Shown here in pieces: positions 33,886 to 43,287 of a stretch of 55,832 nt of DNA (positions within the stretch are counted from its first letter, which is position 1; every line of letters starts with the position of its first letter). The notes beneath the pieces are model-generated. The model was not told the origin of the DNA. It made no database searches and saw only the letters and a program-made list of their open reading frames with translations. Source of the stretch: Erysipelotrichaceae bacterium (GTDB lineage: Bacteria; Bacillota_I; Bacilli_A; Erysipelotrichales; Erysipelotrichaceae); the NCBI GenBank assembly GCA_017405785.1, contig JAFQZR010000028.1:1-55832 (forward strand), read 5' to 3'. A program made the translations under genes and the position numbers.

Positions 33886-36285
33886 TTAAATACCAACCTT
33901 GTTAAGATGCCAGATATCTCTGTTATAGTCTTCAATGGTTCTGTCTGAACTGAAGAATCCGCTGTTGGCGATGTTTCTCAGACAGATCTTGGTCCAGTTT
34001 TCCTGGTCCTTGTATAATTCGGAGATCTTTTCCTGCGCCTGGCAGTATGCTGGATAGTCTTCCAGCAGGAAATACTCGTCATTGCGGTAAAGCAGATCGT
34101 CGTAAATGGCCTTGAAATCATCAGGCTTGATGTTCCAGGTTCCATCGATCAGAGAATCCAGGATCTTTCTGATTTCCGGATTCTGTTCATAGATCTTCAT
34201 GGAACTGTAGCCTCTGAATCTGAGGTCTCTTAACTGTTCAACCGTACGGCCGAAGATGACGATGTTGTCATCGCCGACTCTTTCGTAGATCTCAACATTG
34301 GCGCCGTCCATTGTACCTAAGGTAATGGCTCCGTTCATCATGAATTTCATGTTGCCGGTACCACTGGCTTCCTTGCCGGCAGTGGAGATCTGTTCAGATA
34401 CATCCGCGGCATTCATCAGGATCTCGGCGATGGAGACACAGTAGTTAGGAATGAAAACGACTTTGAAGAACTTGCTGACCTGAGGGTCCTTGTTTACGAC
34501 TTCGGCAATTCTGTTGATCAGCTGAATTACCTGCTTGGCATAGACATATGCCGGTGCAGCCTTGGCGGCGAAGAAGAAAGTACGCGGAACCATGGTGAAG
34601 TTAGGATCTGACTTGATCTTGAAATACAGATTGATCAGGTTCATGCAGTTGAGCATCTGTCTCTTATAGGCATGAAGTCTCTTGGCCTGGACGTCAAAGA
34701 TGGAATTAACGTCTACTTCAATTCCCAGATTGTCATATACATATCTGGCCAGGATCTTCTTGCGGGCCATCTTAGCCTCCGCAAATCTTACCTGCAGTAA
34801 CGGATCATCAATGTGATCATTAAGTTTGCTGAGATCAGCAGCGTTCTCAATGAAGCTGTCTCCGATGGTATCGGTAAGAACCTTGGTCAGCTGCGGGTTG
34901 GAATATACCAGCCAGCGGCGGTGAGTAACACCGTTGGTCTTGCTGTTGAACTTTTCCGGGAAGATCTGATAGAAATCTCTCATGACTTCGTTCTTCAGGA
35001 TCTCGGTATGGATTCTGGCAACACCGTTGACAGAGAAACAGCAGGCTGCGCCCATATGAGCCATGTGAACCTGATTATCTCTGATGATGGCGACTCTTTC
35101 GCAGAGGTTATAGTCATTGGTTCTGTTAATGACTTCGTTTCTGAAGCGGCGGTCGATTTCCTGGATCAGGATATAGATTCTCGGCAGCAGCTTGACCATC
35201 GTGCTGACAGGCCATTTTTCCAGAGCTTCATGCATGATGGTATGGTTGGTATAGGCAACCGTATGGGTAACAATGTACCAGGCCTGATCCCAGCCATAGT
35301 TATGTTCATCAAGTAAAATTCTCATTAACTCAGGGATGATCATGATAGGATGTGTATCATTTAGCTGAATGATAACCTTCTCATGCAGATTATCCAGAGT
35401 ATGATAACGTTCCAGATGGGACTTGATGATGGTCTGAGTACCGGCGGAAACGAAGAAATACTCCTGTTTCAGTCTCAGTTCCCTGCCCACTTCCGTGCTG
35501 TCATCAGGATAGACATTCTGACATATTCTGTTAACGTCATTAAGGTACCTGATAAAGTCTCTGCCTACCGGGTTGTCTTCACTGGCTTCCGGTTTCCACA
35601 GTCTTAAGGAGTTAACGACCTTGTTGCCTCTGCCTACTACCGGCATGTCATATGGTACGGCTCTGATGGTTTCAGCGTTGATGTGTCTGACTTCCATCTT
35701 GCCTCTTTCGTTCCAGTTTGTTTCGATCGTGCCGTAGAACTTGACGTCAACGGCATGCTTAGGCTTTCTGATTTCCCACGGGTTACCGATCTTCAGCCAG
35801 ATGTCAGGTACTTCGACCTGCTTATTGTTTTCAATCTTCTGCTTGAAAAGACCGTATTCATATCTGATGGTATTGCCGTGACCGGCATATCCCAGAGTTG
35901 CCAGGGAATCCAGGAAACAGGCAGCCAGTCTTCCCAGACCGCCGTTGCCCAGTCCGGCATCAGTTTCCAGTTCTTCCAGTTCGTTAAGATCAATGTTCAG
36001 ATCTGCCAGACCTTCCTTGACAATGTCATAAATACCCATGTTCATCAGATTATTGGTAAGCAGACGACCGATCAGGAATTCCATGGAGAAATAGAACAGC
36101 TGCTTATCGCCATTCTGGCCAATAACATCCTTCGTCTCCATCCAGTTCATGCTGGCATAGTCTCTGATCAGCTCACCCAGAGTCAGGAATCTCTCTGTAG
36201 GATCGGAAAGAGCTACACTTCTTCCGTAAGTGTGCATGAATCTCTCTGAGTACTGCTGCTTGAATTCTTCCTTGTTAGTAAACAT
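33886..36285 (-). CDS. glgP: Glycogen phosphorylase
   Basis: This 799-residue GT35 phosphorylase releases glucose-1-phosphate from glycogen with inorganic phosphate. The PLP-binding signature EASGTGNMKFMMNGA lies near residue 650, with GNGGLGRLAACFLDS near 125 and KRLHAYKRQMLN near 540. The frame could open with TTG at 36288, but ATG 36285 is better spaced from TAGGAGG. It lies between glgB and pulA in one operon, which supplies branch making, phosphorolysis and debranching together. Confidence 0.96.
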   Translation of the reverse strand: MFTNKEEFKQQYSERFMHTYGRSVALSDPTERFLTLGELIRDYASMNWMETKDVIGQNGDKQLFYFSMEFLIGRLLTNNLMNMGIYDIVKEGLADLNIDLNELEELETDAGLGNGGLGRLAACFLDSLATLGYAGHGNTIRYEYGLFKQKIENNKQVEVPDIWLKIGNPWEIRKPKHAVDVKFYGTIETNWNERGKMEVRHINAETIRAVPYDMPVVGRGNKVVNSLRLWKPEASEDNPVGRDFIRYLNDVNRICQNVYPDDSTEVGRELRLKQEYFFVSAGTQTIIKSHLERYHTLDNLHEKVIIQLNDTHPIMIIPELMRILLDEHNYGWDQAWYIVTHTVAYTNHTIMHEALEKWPVSTMVKLLPRIYILIQEIDRRFRNEVINRTNDYNLCERVAIIRDNQVHMAHMGAACCFSVNGVARIHTEILKNEVMRDFYQIFPEKFNSKTNGVTHRRWLVYSNPQLTKVLTDTIGDSFIENAADLSKLNDHIDDPLLQVRFAEAKMARKKILARYVYDNLGIEVDVNSIFDVQAKRLHAYKRQMLNCMNLINLYFKIKSDPNFTMVPRTFFFAAKAAPAYVYAKQVIQLINRIAEVVNKDPQVSKFFKVVFIPNYCVSIAEILMNAADVSEQISTAGKEASGTGNMKFMMNGAITLGTMDGANVEIYERVGDDNIVIFGRTVEQLRDLRFRGYSSMKIYEQNPEIRKILDSLIDGTWNIKPDDFKAIYDDLLYRNDEYFLLEDYPAYCQAQEKISELYKDQENWTKICLRNIANSGFFSSDRTIEDYNRDIWHLNKVGI

Positions 36286-36296
36286 CAAAAAACCTC

Positions 36297-38117
36297 CTAG
36301 TGCATTTTCCGCTCTAAAATGACCGCGCCAAACGGAGCCAGTCTCATGGTCAGATGATATCTGAAGCCATGCTTTGCCCCCTTAATGGCTCTGATCTTGT
36401 GGAAATTGCACATATTACATCCATTGTATATATCTTTCTCCGAGTTCATGATCTCTGTGAAGAAACCATAAGTCGGAACCCCGATTTCAAATTCTTCATA
36501 ACCTACCGGTGCCATGTTCAGTACGACGACATAGCAGTAGCCTCCGCCGTATCTGACATAGCTGTAGATTCTCTGTTCGCTGTTGTCGGCATCGATCCAC
36601 TGGAAGCCTTCCCAGCTGTAGTCATGATCCCAGAAAGCCGGATGAGCCTTGTAGATAAGGTTCAGGTCACGGGTGAATCTCTTGAAAGCATCATGTGCCG
36701 GATACTGCAGTAAGAACCAGTCAAGTTCCTTCTGCTCATCAAATTCTCTGAATACTGCCAGCTCATTGCCCATGAAGTTCAGTTTCTTTCCCGGGTGCGT
36801 ATACATATATACCATTAAGTTACGGCATTGTGCAAATTTCTGCTCATAACTACCCCACATCTTATCTATGATGGTACCTTTCGAATGAACTACTTCATCA
36901 TGAGAGAACGGCAGAATGAACTTCTCGGAATAGAAATAGTACATGGAGAAGTTGATCAGGTTGTGATGATAGTGACGGAATTCAGGGTCCATCTTGTAGT
37001 ATTTCAGGGTATCATTCATCCATCCCAGATCCCACTTATAGTCAAATCCCAGACCGTTATGTTCCGTTGAAGCCGTAACCATCGGGTAGCTGGTTGAGTC
37101 TTCCGCAATGATCATGACATTAGGATATTCTCTGTGAATATGATAGTTGAATCTCTTGATGAAGCTGATGGCGCCGTGGTTTTCCCCTCTGGATGAGTCA
37201 CCGTTGTGGTAAATAAGGTTACTGACGGCGTCAACACGCAGACCGTCACAGTGATATTTATCGATCCACAAGCAGGCTGAGCTCATTAAGAAGCTGACAA
37301 CCGTATTCTTGGAGAAGTCAAAGTACAGGGTATCCCACTGGCTTTCGCTCTGATTCGGATCGCTGCTTTCATACAGACAGGTTCCATCAAATCTTCTCAG
37401 ACCGAAATCGTCCTTGACGAAGTGAGCCATGACGATGTCCATGATGACACCGATGCCGTTTCTGTGGCAGGCATCAATGAACATCTGCAGCTGATAACAG
37501 TTGCCGTATCTGCTGGTCACGGAGAAATAGCCATACTGCTGATAGCCCCATGAACCGTCAAACGGATATTCATTCAGAGGCATCAGTTCAATATGGGTAT
37601 ATCCCATTTCCTTAACATACGGAATCAGTTCATCGATCATTTCATAATAGGTGAACCATCTTCCGGCGCCGTGATGCTTGAATCCGCCCAGATGGACTTC
37701 ATAAATGCTCATTGGCTTGTCCAGATTTCTGTCTCTGTTCTTGATCCATTCGTCATCCGTCCATTTGTATTCGTCTACATTGACGACCTTGCAGACCCAG
37801 CCCGGACGCATCTCATTATAAAAGGCATATGGGTCGGTCTTTGTAACAAACTGCCCATCAGCCTGTTCAATTACATATTTATACTGAGCATATTCCGGTA
37901 AGTTAGGTACGGTGGTTTCCCATACCTCCTTATTGATCTTCTTTAATAAAGTGGCGTCTCTGTTCCAGTTATTGAAATCCCCGATCAGCCTGACGCTTCT
38001 GGCGTTAGGGGCATATAAGCGGAAGCATACTCCCTTGTCAGTAAAGTGAGCACCGAAGACGTTGTAAGCATGTAGTGAGTATCCGTCATAGAATGACTGC
38101 AGTTCCTTAGTATCCAT
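36297..38117 (-). CDS. glgB: 1,4-alpha-glucan branching enzyme
   Basis: This 606-residue GH13 enzyme moves alpha-1,4 chains to make alpha-1,6 branches. An N-terminal CBM48 domain (residues 20-105, FRLYAPNARSVRLIGDFNNWN) precedes the barrel. Catalytic motifs are DIVMAHF, DGLRVDAVSNL (nucleophile Asp), IIAEDST (acid/base Glu) and FSHDEVVHSKGT. It is the first gene of the glgB-glgP-pulA-ung operon. RBS AAAGGGAG. Confidence 0.95.
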   Translation of the reverse strand: MDTKELQSFYDGYSLHAYNVFGAHFTDKGVCFRLYAPNARSVRLIGDFNNWNRDATLLKKINKEVWETTVPNLPEYAQYKYVIEQADGQFVTKTDPYAFYNEMRPGWVCKVVNVDEYKWTDDEWIKNRDRNLDKPMSIYEVHLGGFKHHGAGRWFTYYEMIDELIPYVKEMGYTHIELMPLNEYPFDGSWGYQQYGYFSVTSRYGNCYQLQMFIDACHRNGIGVIMDIVMAHFVKDDFGLRRFDGTCLYESSDPNQSESQWDTLYFDFSKNTVVSFLMSSACLWIDKYHCDGLRVDAVSNLIYHNGDSSRGENHGAISFIKRFNYHIHREYPNVMIIAEDSTSYPMVTASTEHNGLGFDYKWDLGWMNDTLKYYKMDPEFRHYHHNLINFSMYYFYSEKFILPFSHDEVVHSKGTIIDKMWGSYEQKFAQCRNLMVYMYTHPGKKLNFMGNELAVFREFDEQKELDWFLLQYPAHDAFKRFTRDLNLIYKAHPAFWDHDYSWEGFQWIDADNSEQRIYSYVRYGGGYCYVVVLNMAPVGYEEFEIGVPTYGFFTEIMNSEKDIYNGCNMCNFHKIRAIKGAKHGFRYHLTMRLAPFGAVILERKMH

Positions 38118-38137
38118 AGGCTTTTCTCCCTTTTATT

Positions 38138-38143
38138 ATTATA
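38138..38143 (-). promoter_or_regulatory. -10 box of the glgB operon promoter
   Basis: TATAAT on the minus strand is preceded 17 bases upstream by TTTATA, a weak -35. The transcript leader would be only about 14 bases, enough for the ribosome site. Confidence 0.5.
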
Positions 38144-38160
38144 AACTATTTGGTTCTATA

Positions 38161-38199
38161 TATAAATAAAAAAAGGATGGTTCATACAGAACACATCCT
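38161..38199 (-). terminator. Terminator of the PstS-like gene
   Basis: AGGATG (38174-38179) pairs with CATCCT (38194-38199), and GTTC/GAAC extend the stem. The minus strand continues TTTTTATTTATA. Confidence 0.85.
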
Positions 38200-38218
38200 G
38201 CAAATTGCTAAGTAAATA

Positions 38219-39655
38219 CTACTGTTTTCTGATTAGGATCGTGCCCTTGGCCGGTATGTTCATGCTGCCGTTTCCATAGGCATCTCCGATTATGTAACTG
38301 TCGCTTTCTCCATTGTACTTCAAACCAAAACCCTGCATTTTCCCCATCAGTTCGAACTGATAAGGCCAGTCATCAGTCTTGTCCCGGTCACCGTAGTACC
38401 ACATGTATCCTTTCCGGTTAATGCCTTTACCTTCCAGTCTGCCGATTATCTCTCCGTTGTTTTTCCGGTAAAGACTCATGGCCCAGTTCCCGTCTTCGGA
38501 TACATACACTGCCGGATCTATTGCTTCGATTTCATTCTCGGCTCTGGCAGTGACATTACGGTCAGTCAGCCGCCGGTATCCGGTCTGCTCAATGATGTAC
38601 TGACCGTCATCCGATAACATGAAATCCAGCATCTGCTTAACCGTTTCCTTCTGATTGGAAGCCAGATAGGCACACACCAGGGAAACCGTTGCCGGATAAG
38701 TTCCGTTTTTAATGTTTTCGGCAGTAGGCTCTATTCCGTCAACCGACAGGATCTTGACATGTGTTTCCTGATTCAAACCTGTCAAAAAGTACTTGAAAGT
38801 ATAGCCTATGGCACCTTTTTCGTTATTATATTCAGCTACCTTACTTATTATGTCTCCCATACCTCCGACATATTCAAACTTCTTTGGTTCCTGTAAGGTA
38901 ACATCACCCATGAACCACTTCATCATTACCTGTGATCCGGAGTCTTCAGGCCTCTGGAAAGCGATGATCTTCTGGTTTTTACCGCCAAGTTCTTTCCAGT
39001 TGGTGATATCACCGTGGTAAATGCCTCTGATCTGTTCACTGGTCAGATTGTCTACCGGATTGTCTTCCTCTACAAAGAAGATGAACGCTTCCTTTCCTAT
39101 AGGCAATGTCATTATCTGTTCCAGCTTTTCCGTGGCTGCCTGTTTCTGGTTGGCACTTGGTCTGGCCGCAATTACCAGATCGACAATTCCGTCTGTCAGC
39201 CTTTCATAAGCCTGAACGGTATTTGAGAAGGTAACTATCCTGCCGTTATTCAGATAGATATCCAGCATGTCGTAATCCTTACTGGTTCCTCTGTTATCCC
39301 AGTAATTCTCCGCCTTCTCCTTATAACCGGCTTCTATCTTATCGATATCCTTATATACGGCCTTGGCCAGGGCGGTATAAACCGGATAACAGGCTTCCGC
39401 ACCGTCAAATACCGGCATGTCAGCCTCATTTTCAATGGTAAATGCCGCTTTATGATCCAGGGTAACCAGCTTTTCACCGTCATAAACGTGATACCCGGTA
39501 AAATCCGTGGTGGAATAACCGTGCATGTAGTCAAAACCATGACCCATGTACTTACGGCTGTTGTCCCATATCTGCCATATCTTATAGCCCACAACGCTGA
39601 TTCCGCATAACAGCACCGCCAGTATTATCTTTAAAACAATATGTTTCTTTTTCAT
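38219..39655 (-). CDS. PstS-like phosphate-binding protein, membrane anchored, orphan
   Basis: This 478-residue protein has one N-terminal membrane helix (KKHIVLKIILAVLLCGISVVGY) without a proper lipobox. A PBP-like substrate-binding domain follows in residues about 80-370 (LNNGRIVTFSNTVQAYERL, IARPSANQKQ, FQRPEDSGSQVMMKWFM, GAIGYTFKYF). The last 90 residues form an extra unit ending in PAKGTILIRKQ. In Pst systems the protein feeds phosphate to PstC, PstA and PstB, but none is nearby. It may be a sensor or a stray subunit. ATG 39655 is chosen because AGAGG lies nine bases upstream. Confidence 0.82.
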   Translation of the reverse strand: MKKKHIVLKIILAVLLCGISVVGYKIWQIWDNSRKYMGHGFDYMHGYSTTDFTGYHVYDGEKLVTLDHKAAFTIENEADMPVFDGAEACYPVYTALAKAVYKDIDKIEAGYKEKAENYWDNRGTSKDYDMLDIYLNNGRIVTFSNTVQAYERLTDGIVDLVIAARPSANQKQAATEKLEQIMTLPIGKEAFIFFVEEDNPVDNLTSEQIRGIYHGDITNWKELGGKNQKIIAFQRPEDSGSQVMMKWFMGDVTLQEPKKFEYVGGMGDIISKVAEYNNEKGAIGYTFKYFLTGLNQETHVKILSVDGIEPTAENIKNGTYPATVSLVCAYLASNQKETVKQMLDFMLSDDGQYIIEQTGYRRLTDRNVTARAENEIEAIDPAVYVSEDGNWAMSLYRKNNGEIIGRLEGKGINRKGYMWYYGDRDKTDDWPYQFELMGKMQGFGLKYNGESDSYIIGDAYGNGSMNIPAKGTILIRKQ

Positions 39656-39724
39656 TAGCATTAACCTCTATTTAAATTTAGCATACCCTTTGCTTAAGAT
39701 ACAATTACATGGATTCTTAAATAA

Positions 39725-39757
39725 TGTTTAAGAAAAGGAGGAATTCACCGTTCCTCC
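39725..39757 (-). terminator. Terminator of the phosphatase-sugar kinase operon
   Basis: GGAGGAA (39737-39743) pairs with TTCCTCC (39751-39757), and the minus strand continues TTTTCTTAAAC. It overlaps the stop of the kinase gene. Confidence 0.85.
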
Positions 39758-40671
39758 CTTACTTCGGTTATTATGATACTTTCTGCCAGATCATCTATCA
39801 TTTCCCTGTCTGGAATTCCTTCACAGGATACTGTCGCAACTGCAGCAGCCGCTGCCATACGCAGACTATGTTCTACCTCACCCGTCTGAACAAGTATTCC
39901 CGCGAAGGCTCCCAGCATTGCATCACCGGCACCAATGCTCTTAATGACCTCTACGGAAGGAATGCTTACCTTATACTCTTTCTGTTTATCCTTATATATT
40001 GCTCCCTGGCTTCCCAGTGACAGAAGTACACTTTCAACACCTTCGTTAAGTATCGTGTCCAGATGCTTTTCATAATCATCATCTGAGATCTCATTGCCGA
40101 TTATGTACTTCAGTTCATCGGTATTAGGCTTGATTAGCCGGACATTCATCAATCTGTAATCTTCAAGCCTGAGACCCGGAACATCAATAACGACTTTTGC
40201 CTTGGCATCGTTAACGATTCTGCACAGAGATTTCAGATACTCTATGTCGCATCCTCTCGGCAGACTGCCGGATATGATTACCACATCATCTTTCCGGATA
40301 TTATTTGCCAGTAAATCCTTAAGTTCTTCTTTTGCTTCTTCGTTAATGACAGGACCCAGAGGATTGAACGCATTATCCACGCTACCATAGATCTTGACGT
40401 TTACTCTGGTAAGTCCGTCGATCTCAATCGGCAAAGCTTTAAGGAAACTGTAATCCTTCAGCTCCTGATTGATGAAATCCCCCGTTCTGCCGCCCGAAAA
40501 ATACATTGCATAAGACGGTATGGATAACACATCAAGGATTTTGGAGCAGTTTATGCCCTTTCCGGCCGCAACAAAATGATACTCGCTGATCCTGTTGACA
40601 TCATTGAATACTGTCTTATCTGTTTTCATGTAATAATCCACTGAAGGATTTAAAGTAACCGTATATATCAT
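39745..40671 (-). CDS. PfkB family sugar-phosphate kinase (1-phosphofructokinase type)
   Basis: This 308-residue kinase of the FruK/LacC group opens with MIYTVTLNPSVDYYM. The AAGKGINCSKIL loop near residue 37 binds the sugar phosphate, and the C-terminal PfkB signature IKSIGAGDAMLGAFAG carries the catalytic Asp near residue 253. Its substrate is probably fructose-1-phosphate or tagatose-6-phosphate. The usual partners (fructose PTS, DeoR-type regulator) are absent. Instead it follows the secreted phosphatase gene after a 19-base gap. The ribosome site is weak, so its translation may depend on the gene before it. Confidence 0.88.
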   Translation of the reverse strand: MIYTVTLNPSVDYYMKTDKTVFNDVNRISEYHFVAAGKGINCSKILDVLSIPSYAMYFSGGRTGDFINQELKDYSFLKALPIEIDGLTRVNVKIYGSVDNAFNPLGPVINEEAKEELKDLLANNIRKDDVVIISGSLPRGCDIEYLKSLCRIVNDAKAKVVIDVPGLRLEDYRLMNVRLIKPNTDELKYIIGNEISDDDYEKHLDTILNEGVESVLLSLGSQGAIYKDKQKEYKVSIPSVEVIKSIGAGDAMLGAFAGILVQTGEVEHSLRMAAAAAVATVSCEGIPDREMIDDLAESIIITEVREER

Positions 40672-40690
40672 AAAGAGTTCTTTCTATCTG

Positions 40691-41953
40691 TTATGTTCTC
40701 ACCTCGGGAACAACCGCATCTACCATAATACCTGGTATAACAACATCGGATTCCTCCGTCAGAATATGACGGATCATCTCGATCTGTTCAGGGGTAAGTC
40801 CTATTGTCAGAAGATATTCCCTGCAGCATCCTGCCAGAGTAGCGTCTTCATCGCCGAATTTCCTGAGTCTTTCCAGCATGGTACTGACATAGTTCAGCAG
40901 TATCTCTACTTCCCTGCCTCCTTCATCCATCTCCGTACCGGCTCTGGAGAAGAAAGCCAGTTCATATTCCTTATATATTGTCTCTTCCGGAACACCGCAC
41001 AATCCTAACAGGATGATCGTTACCGTTCCTGTTCTGTCCCTTCCTGCCTGACAGTGATACAGAATCGGATAGTTGGCCGGATCCGCAAACAGCGCAAAGG
41101 TCCGGCAGGCCGTTTCATAGTTTTCCTCTTTCAGGATATTGGAATAGAGAACACCTGGTATATTAACGTATGTTACCGGTTCACCCAGAGGGCTGGCTTC
41201 CAGACGGGCTCCGCTTTCACCGGCATCTCTTAAGTCAAGCTCGATTTTTACATGCAGCTGCTGTGTTGCCTGTTTCCTGCCTGTATCATTAACTCCGTCA
41301 ACGGTACCTGTACGGTATAGCAGTCCCTGTCTGATACGTGTTCCTGATTCTGTCAGATAGCCTCCAATATCTCTGGTGTTCGACACTCCGTCAATCAGGA
41401 CGATTCGAGGTGTATCAGCTGTATGGAATACCGAGACTTCTGATCTGATGGAAAAACCGTCATACACGGCATAAACCTGCCAGTAATAATCGCTTCCGGT
41501 GTACAGGTTATCAATATAAAGTGAATTATCATAACTGAGATATTCATCACGTCTGCTCATGTCAGGATAGCGGCTTATATATACGACACTGTATTCAGGC
41601 TCCTTTGAACACATCCACTGCAGATGCACTGTCTGATTTCCGGTAAAGTGATCCGTCTGATACTGATAGTATTTCTGACCAATTCCTCTTTCATAATCCC
41701 TGAGGAACTCTTTTATCTCATCGTTTACCAGCGTAAAGGTCCGGTCCTTGTCCGGAGATATTGTCTTGATCTCTATGATTTCTACAACAGGAGGCTGCGG
41801 CTCAGGTTCCGGTTCCGGATCGATCACCGGTTCAGGATCTGTCGGTGTTATAACCGGTATTTCTGAAGGATCAATGGCCGGATCATCAACAAAGACACCT
41901 ATACACGGTATAAGTGCAGCAATTACCAGTAATGCCGTCAGAAGCCTTTTCAT
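40691..41953 (-). CDS. Exported tyrosine/serine phosphatase with Fn3-like domain
   Basis: This 420-residue protein has an N-terminal signal or anchor (MKRLLTALLVIAALIPCIGVF), then a linker rich in Pro, Glu and Asp (about 25-55, with repeated PEP units). A fibronectin-III-like unit follows at about 95-180. A Y_phosphatase3-type domain at about 185-400 has the CX5R loop HCQAGRDRTG (C301, R307) and the motif GVSNTRDIGGY. The start ATG 41953 is set by AAAGGG ten bases upstream. It acts outside the membrane. It is cotranscribed with the PfkB-type kinase gene. Related bacterial phosphatases can also act on phosphoinositides. Confidence 0.87.
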   Translation of the reverse strand: MKRLLTALLVIAALIPCIGVFVDDPAIDPSEIPVITPTDPEPVIDPEPEPEPQPPVVEIIEIKTISPDKDRTFTLVNDEIKEFLRDYERGIGQKYYQYQTDHFTGNQTVHLQWMCSKEPEYSVVYISRYPDMSRRDEYLSYDNSLYIDNLYTGSDYYWQVYAVYDGFSIRSEVSVFHTADTPRIVLIDGVSNTRDIGGYLTESGTRIRQGLLYRTGTVDGVNDTGRKQATQQLHVKIELDLRDAGESGARLEASPLGEPVTYVNIPGVLYSNILKEENYETACRTFALFADPANYPILYHCQAGRDRTGTVTIILLGLCGVPEETIYKEYELAFFSRAGTEMDEGGREVEILLNYVSTMLERLRKFGDEDATLAGCCREYLLTIGLTPEQIEMIRHILTEESDVVIPGIMVDAVVPEVRT

Positions 41954-41989
41954 TATGCCCATACCCTTTGTCCTGTTGATTATATTATA

Positions 41990-42024
41990 GATGAAAAAAG
42001 CGGATGAATAATCAAAACATCCGC
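41990..42024 (-). terminator. Terminator of the Nif3-like operon
   Basis: GCGGATG (42000-42006) pairs with CATCCGC (42018-42024), and the minus strand continues TTTTTTCATC. Confidence 0.85.
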
Positions 42025-42052
42025 GTAAAATATCGTAATTAGGGTATGAAAA

Positions 42053-42931
42053 TTACCGTCTTTCGATCATGTTATAGGAATCCCCGGCCTGAATGAAGTG
42101 AATGTCTATTCCCGGCAGAAGTTCCGGAAGATGCTTTTCACCGAACCATTTCATGCCCGGCTCCTCGATGTTGAAGTGTCCTGCTGCCAGAACACGCTTG
42201 TTTCGGCCCGCCATGGCGCTGTCTCTGATATATATGGCAACTGTGTAATCAGTTATTTCCATGGCCAGAACCGTATCAATGTCATATTCCTCGATTTTCC
42301 GCAGCTCGGCATTATCAGCCATGCCCATAATATGGAACGGTATGCATATTCTCTTACATTTACCCTCCAGATCACCCATGGTCTTCATGCCCTTAAGGTT
42401 CATCTTTTTCATCAGATACTGGGCCACTTCCCTGACCGGTGTCTCGGGAATGTCAAATATCAGCGGACTGAATACTTCAGACTTCCGTCCTTTCGGAAGC
42501 AACGGTGAACTCTGTATCTCTGTATTGGCATACTTTGTCCAGCCAAGCTCTTCAGCCAGTCCGTAGAAAATGCCGTCAACCCATCTGCCCTCATGAAGAA
42601 TACCGGCATGGATATAATCGTGTTCTCTCCACACTGTTATCCCAGTTTCATCCAGCAGCTGTTTCTTGTACTGGAAGGTCTTATTGTCCTGCAGCCAGTC
42701 CGTACGGTCTCCGTGATTCCAGAAACAGGCTTCATGCGAGATGATCAGGTTGGCTCCCAGCCGGTAAGCTTTCTTAATGACATCAACGCTGGCATAGATA
42801 GTAGTTACGATCCCTGTGCACTCTCTGTCAGTGTCACCGTAAAGGACCTTATCCCGGGTCTTACTGTCATCAATGTGGCCGTATCCGCGGCTGTTTTTCT
42901 TACATATCTCAATGACTTCGCTGATTTCCAT
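42053..42931 (-). CDS. Nif3-like dinuclear metal centre protein
   Basis: This 292-residue protein belongs to the Nif3/YqfO (GTP cyclohydrolase I type 2-like) family. The metal-binding motifs are ANLIISHEACFWNHGD at about residues 60-75 and AAGHFNIEEPGMKW near 255. DGIFYGLAEELGW is also typical. The family forms hexameric toroids with two metal ions per subunit and has no agreed role. The gene is the last of a three-gene unit with the 112-residue protein and the deoxyribosyltransferase-like protein. Confidence 0.87.
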   Translation of the reverse strand: MEISEVIEICKKNSRGYGHIDDSKTRDKVLYGDTDRECTGIVTTIYASVDVIKKAYRLGANLIISHEACFWNHGDRTDWLQDNKTFQYKKQLLDETGITVWREHDYIHAGILHEGRWVDGIFYGLAEELGWTKYANTEIQSSPLLPKGRKSEVFSPLIFDIPETPVREVAQYLMKKMNLKGMKTMGDLEGKCKRICIPFHIMGMADNAELRKIEEYDIDTVLAMEITDYTVAIYIRDSAMAGRNKRVLAAGHFNIEEPGMKWFGEKHLPELLPGIDIHFIQAGDSYNMIERR

Positions 42932-42933
42932 TT

Positions 42934-43272
42934 CTATCCTCTTCTTTCATCAGTCAGAGGTTTATCCCAGAATACTTCAGCGTCATTTTCCTTCGCAATT
43001 TCATCGATATCCTCTCTGAAGTGTTCCAGATATCCGGCTTCCTTTTTCTTGGAGCGTCTGCCCTTGCCGGAATATAGCTCCTTTTCAAAATAGGCATCAT
43101 ATGATACCGCAAAGTCTTCTTCATCTCTGTGCGGGAAGAAAGTAACAGCGGCCTTATAGGTGATCTGGCCCCGCTCGGAGTCACTTATCAACATAACAAG
43201 AGCGCCTTTTCTTTCTACTTCTGAAAATACACCTTCTGCTTCAAAATACTGTTCATATACATTGATAACCAT
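42934..43272 (-). CDS. Conserved-looking 112-residue protein of unknown function
   Basis: I do not recognise this soluble, charged protein. It has a beta-rich first half (MVINVYEQYFEAEGVF, then VMLISDSERGQITYKAAVTFFPH), an Arg/Lys cluster near residue 80 (KGRRSKKKEAG), and a helical C-terminal third. A good AAAGGGAA site precedes its ATG. It begins 15 bases after the deoxyribosyltransferase-like gene and ends two bases before the Nif3-like gene, so it is a real operon member. No metal or catalytic motif is evident. Confidence 0.7.
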   Translation of the reverse strand: MVINVYEQYFEAEGVFSEVERKGALVMLISDSERGQITYKAAVTFFPHRDEEDFAVSYDAYFEKELYSGKGRRSKKKEAGYLEHFREDIDEIAKENDAEVFWDKPLTDERRG

Positions 43273-43287
43273 AGTACACTTCCCTTT

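Noticed and set aside
41780-41860. Short tandem repeat coding PEP units as a possible CRISPR or satellite
   Set aside because: The repetition is a codon-level Pro-Glu-Asp linker in the phosphatase gene, not a repeat-spacer array.
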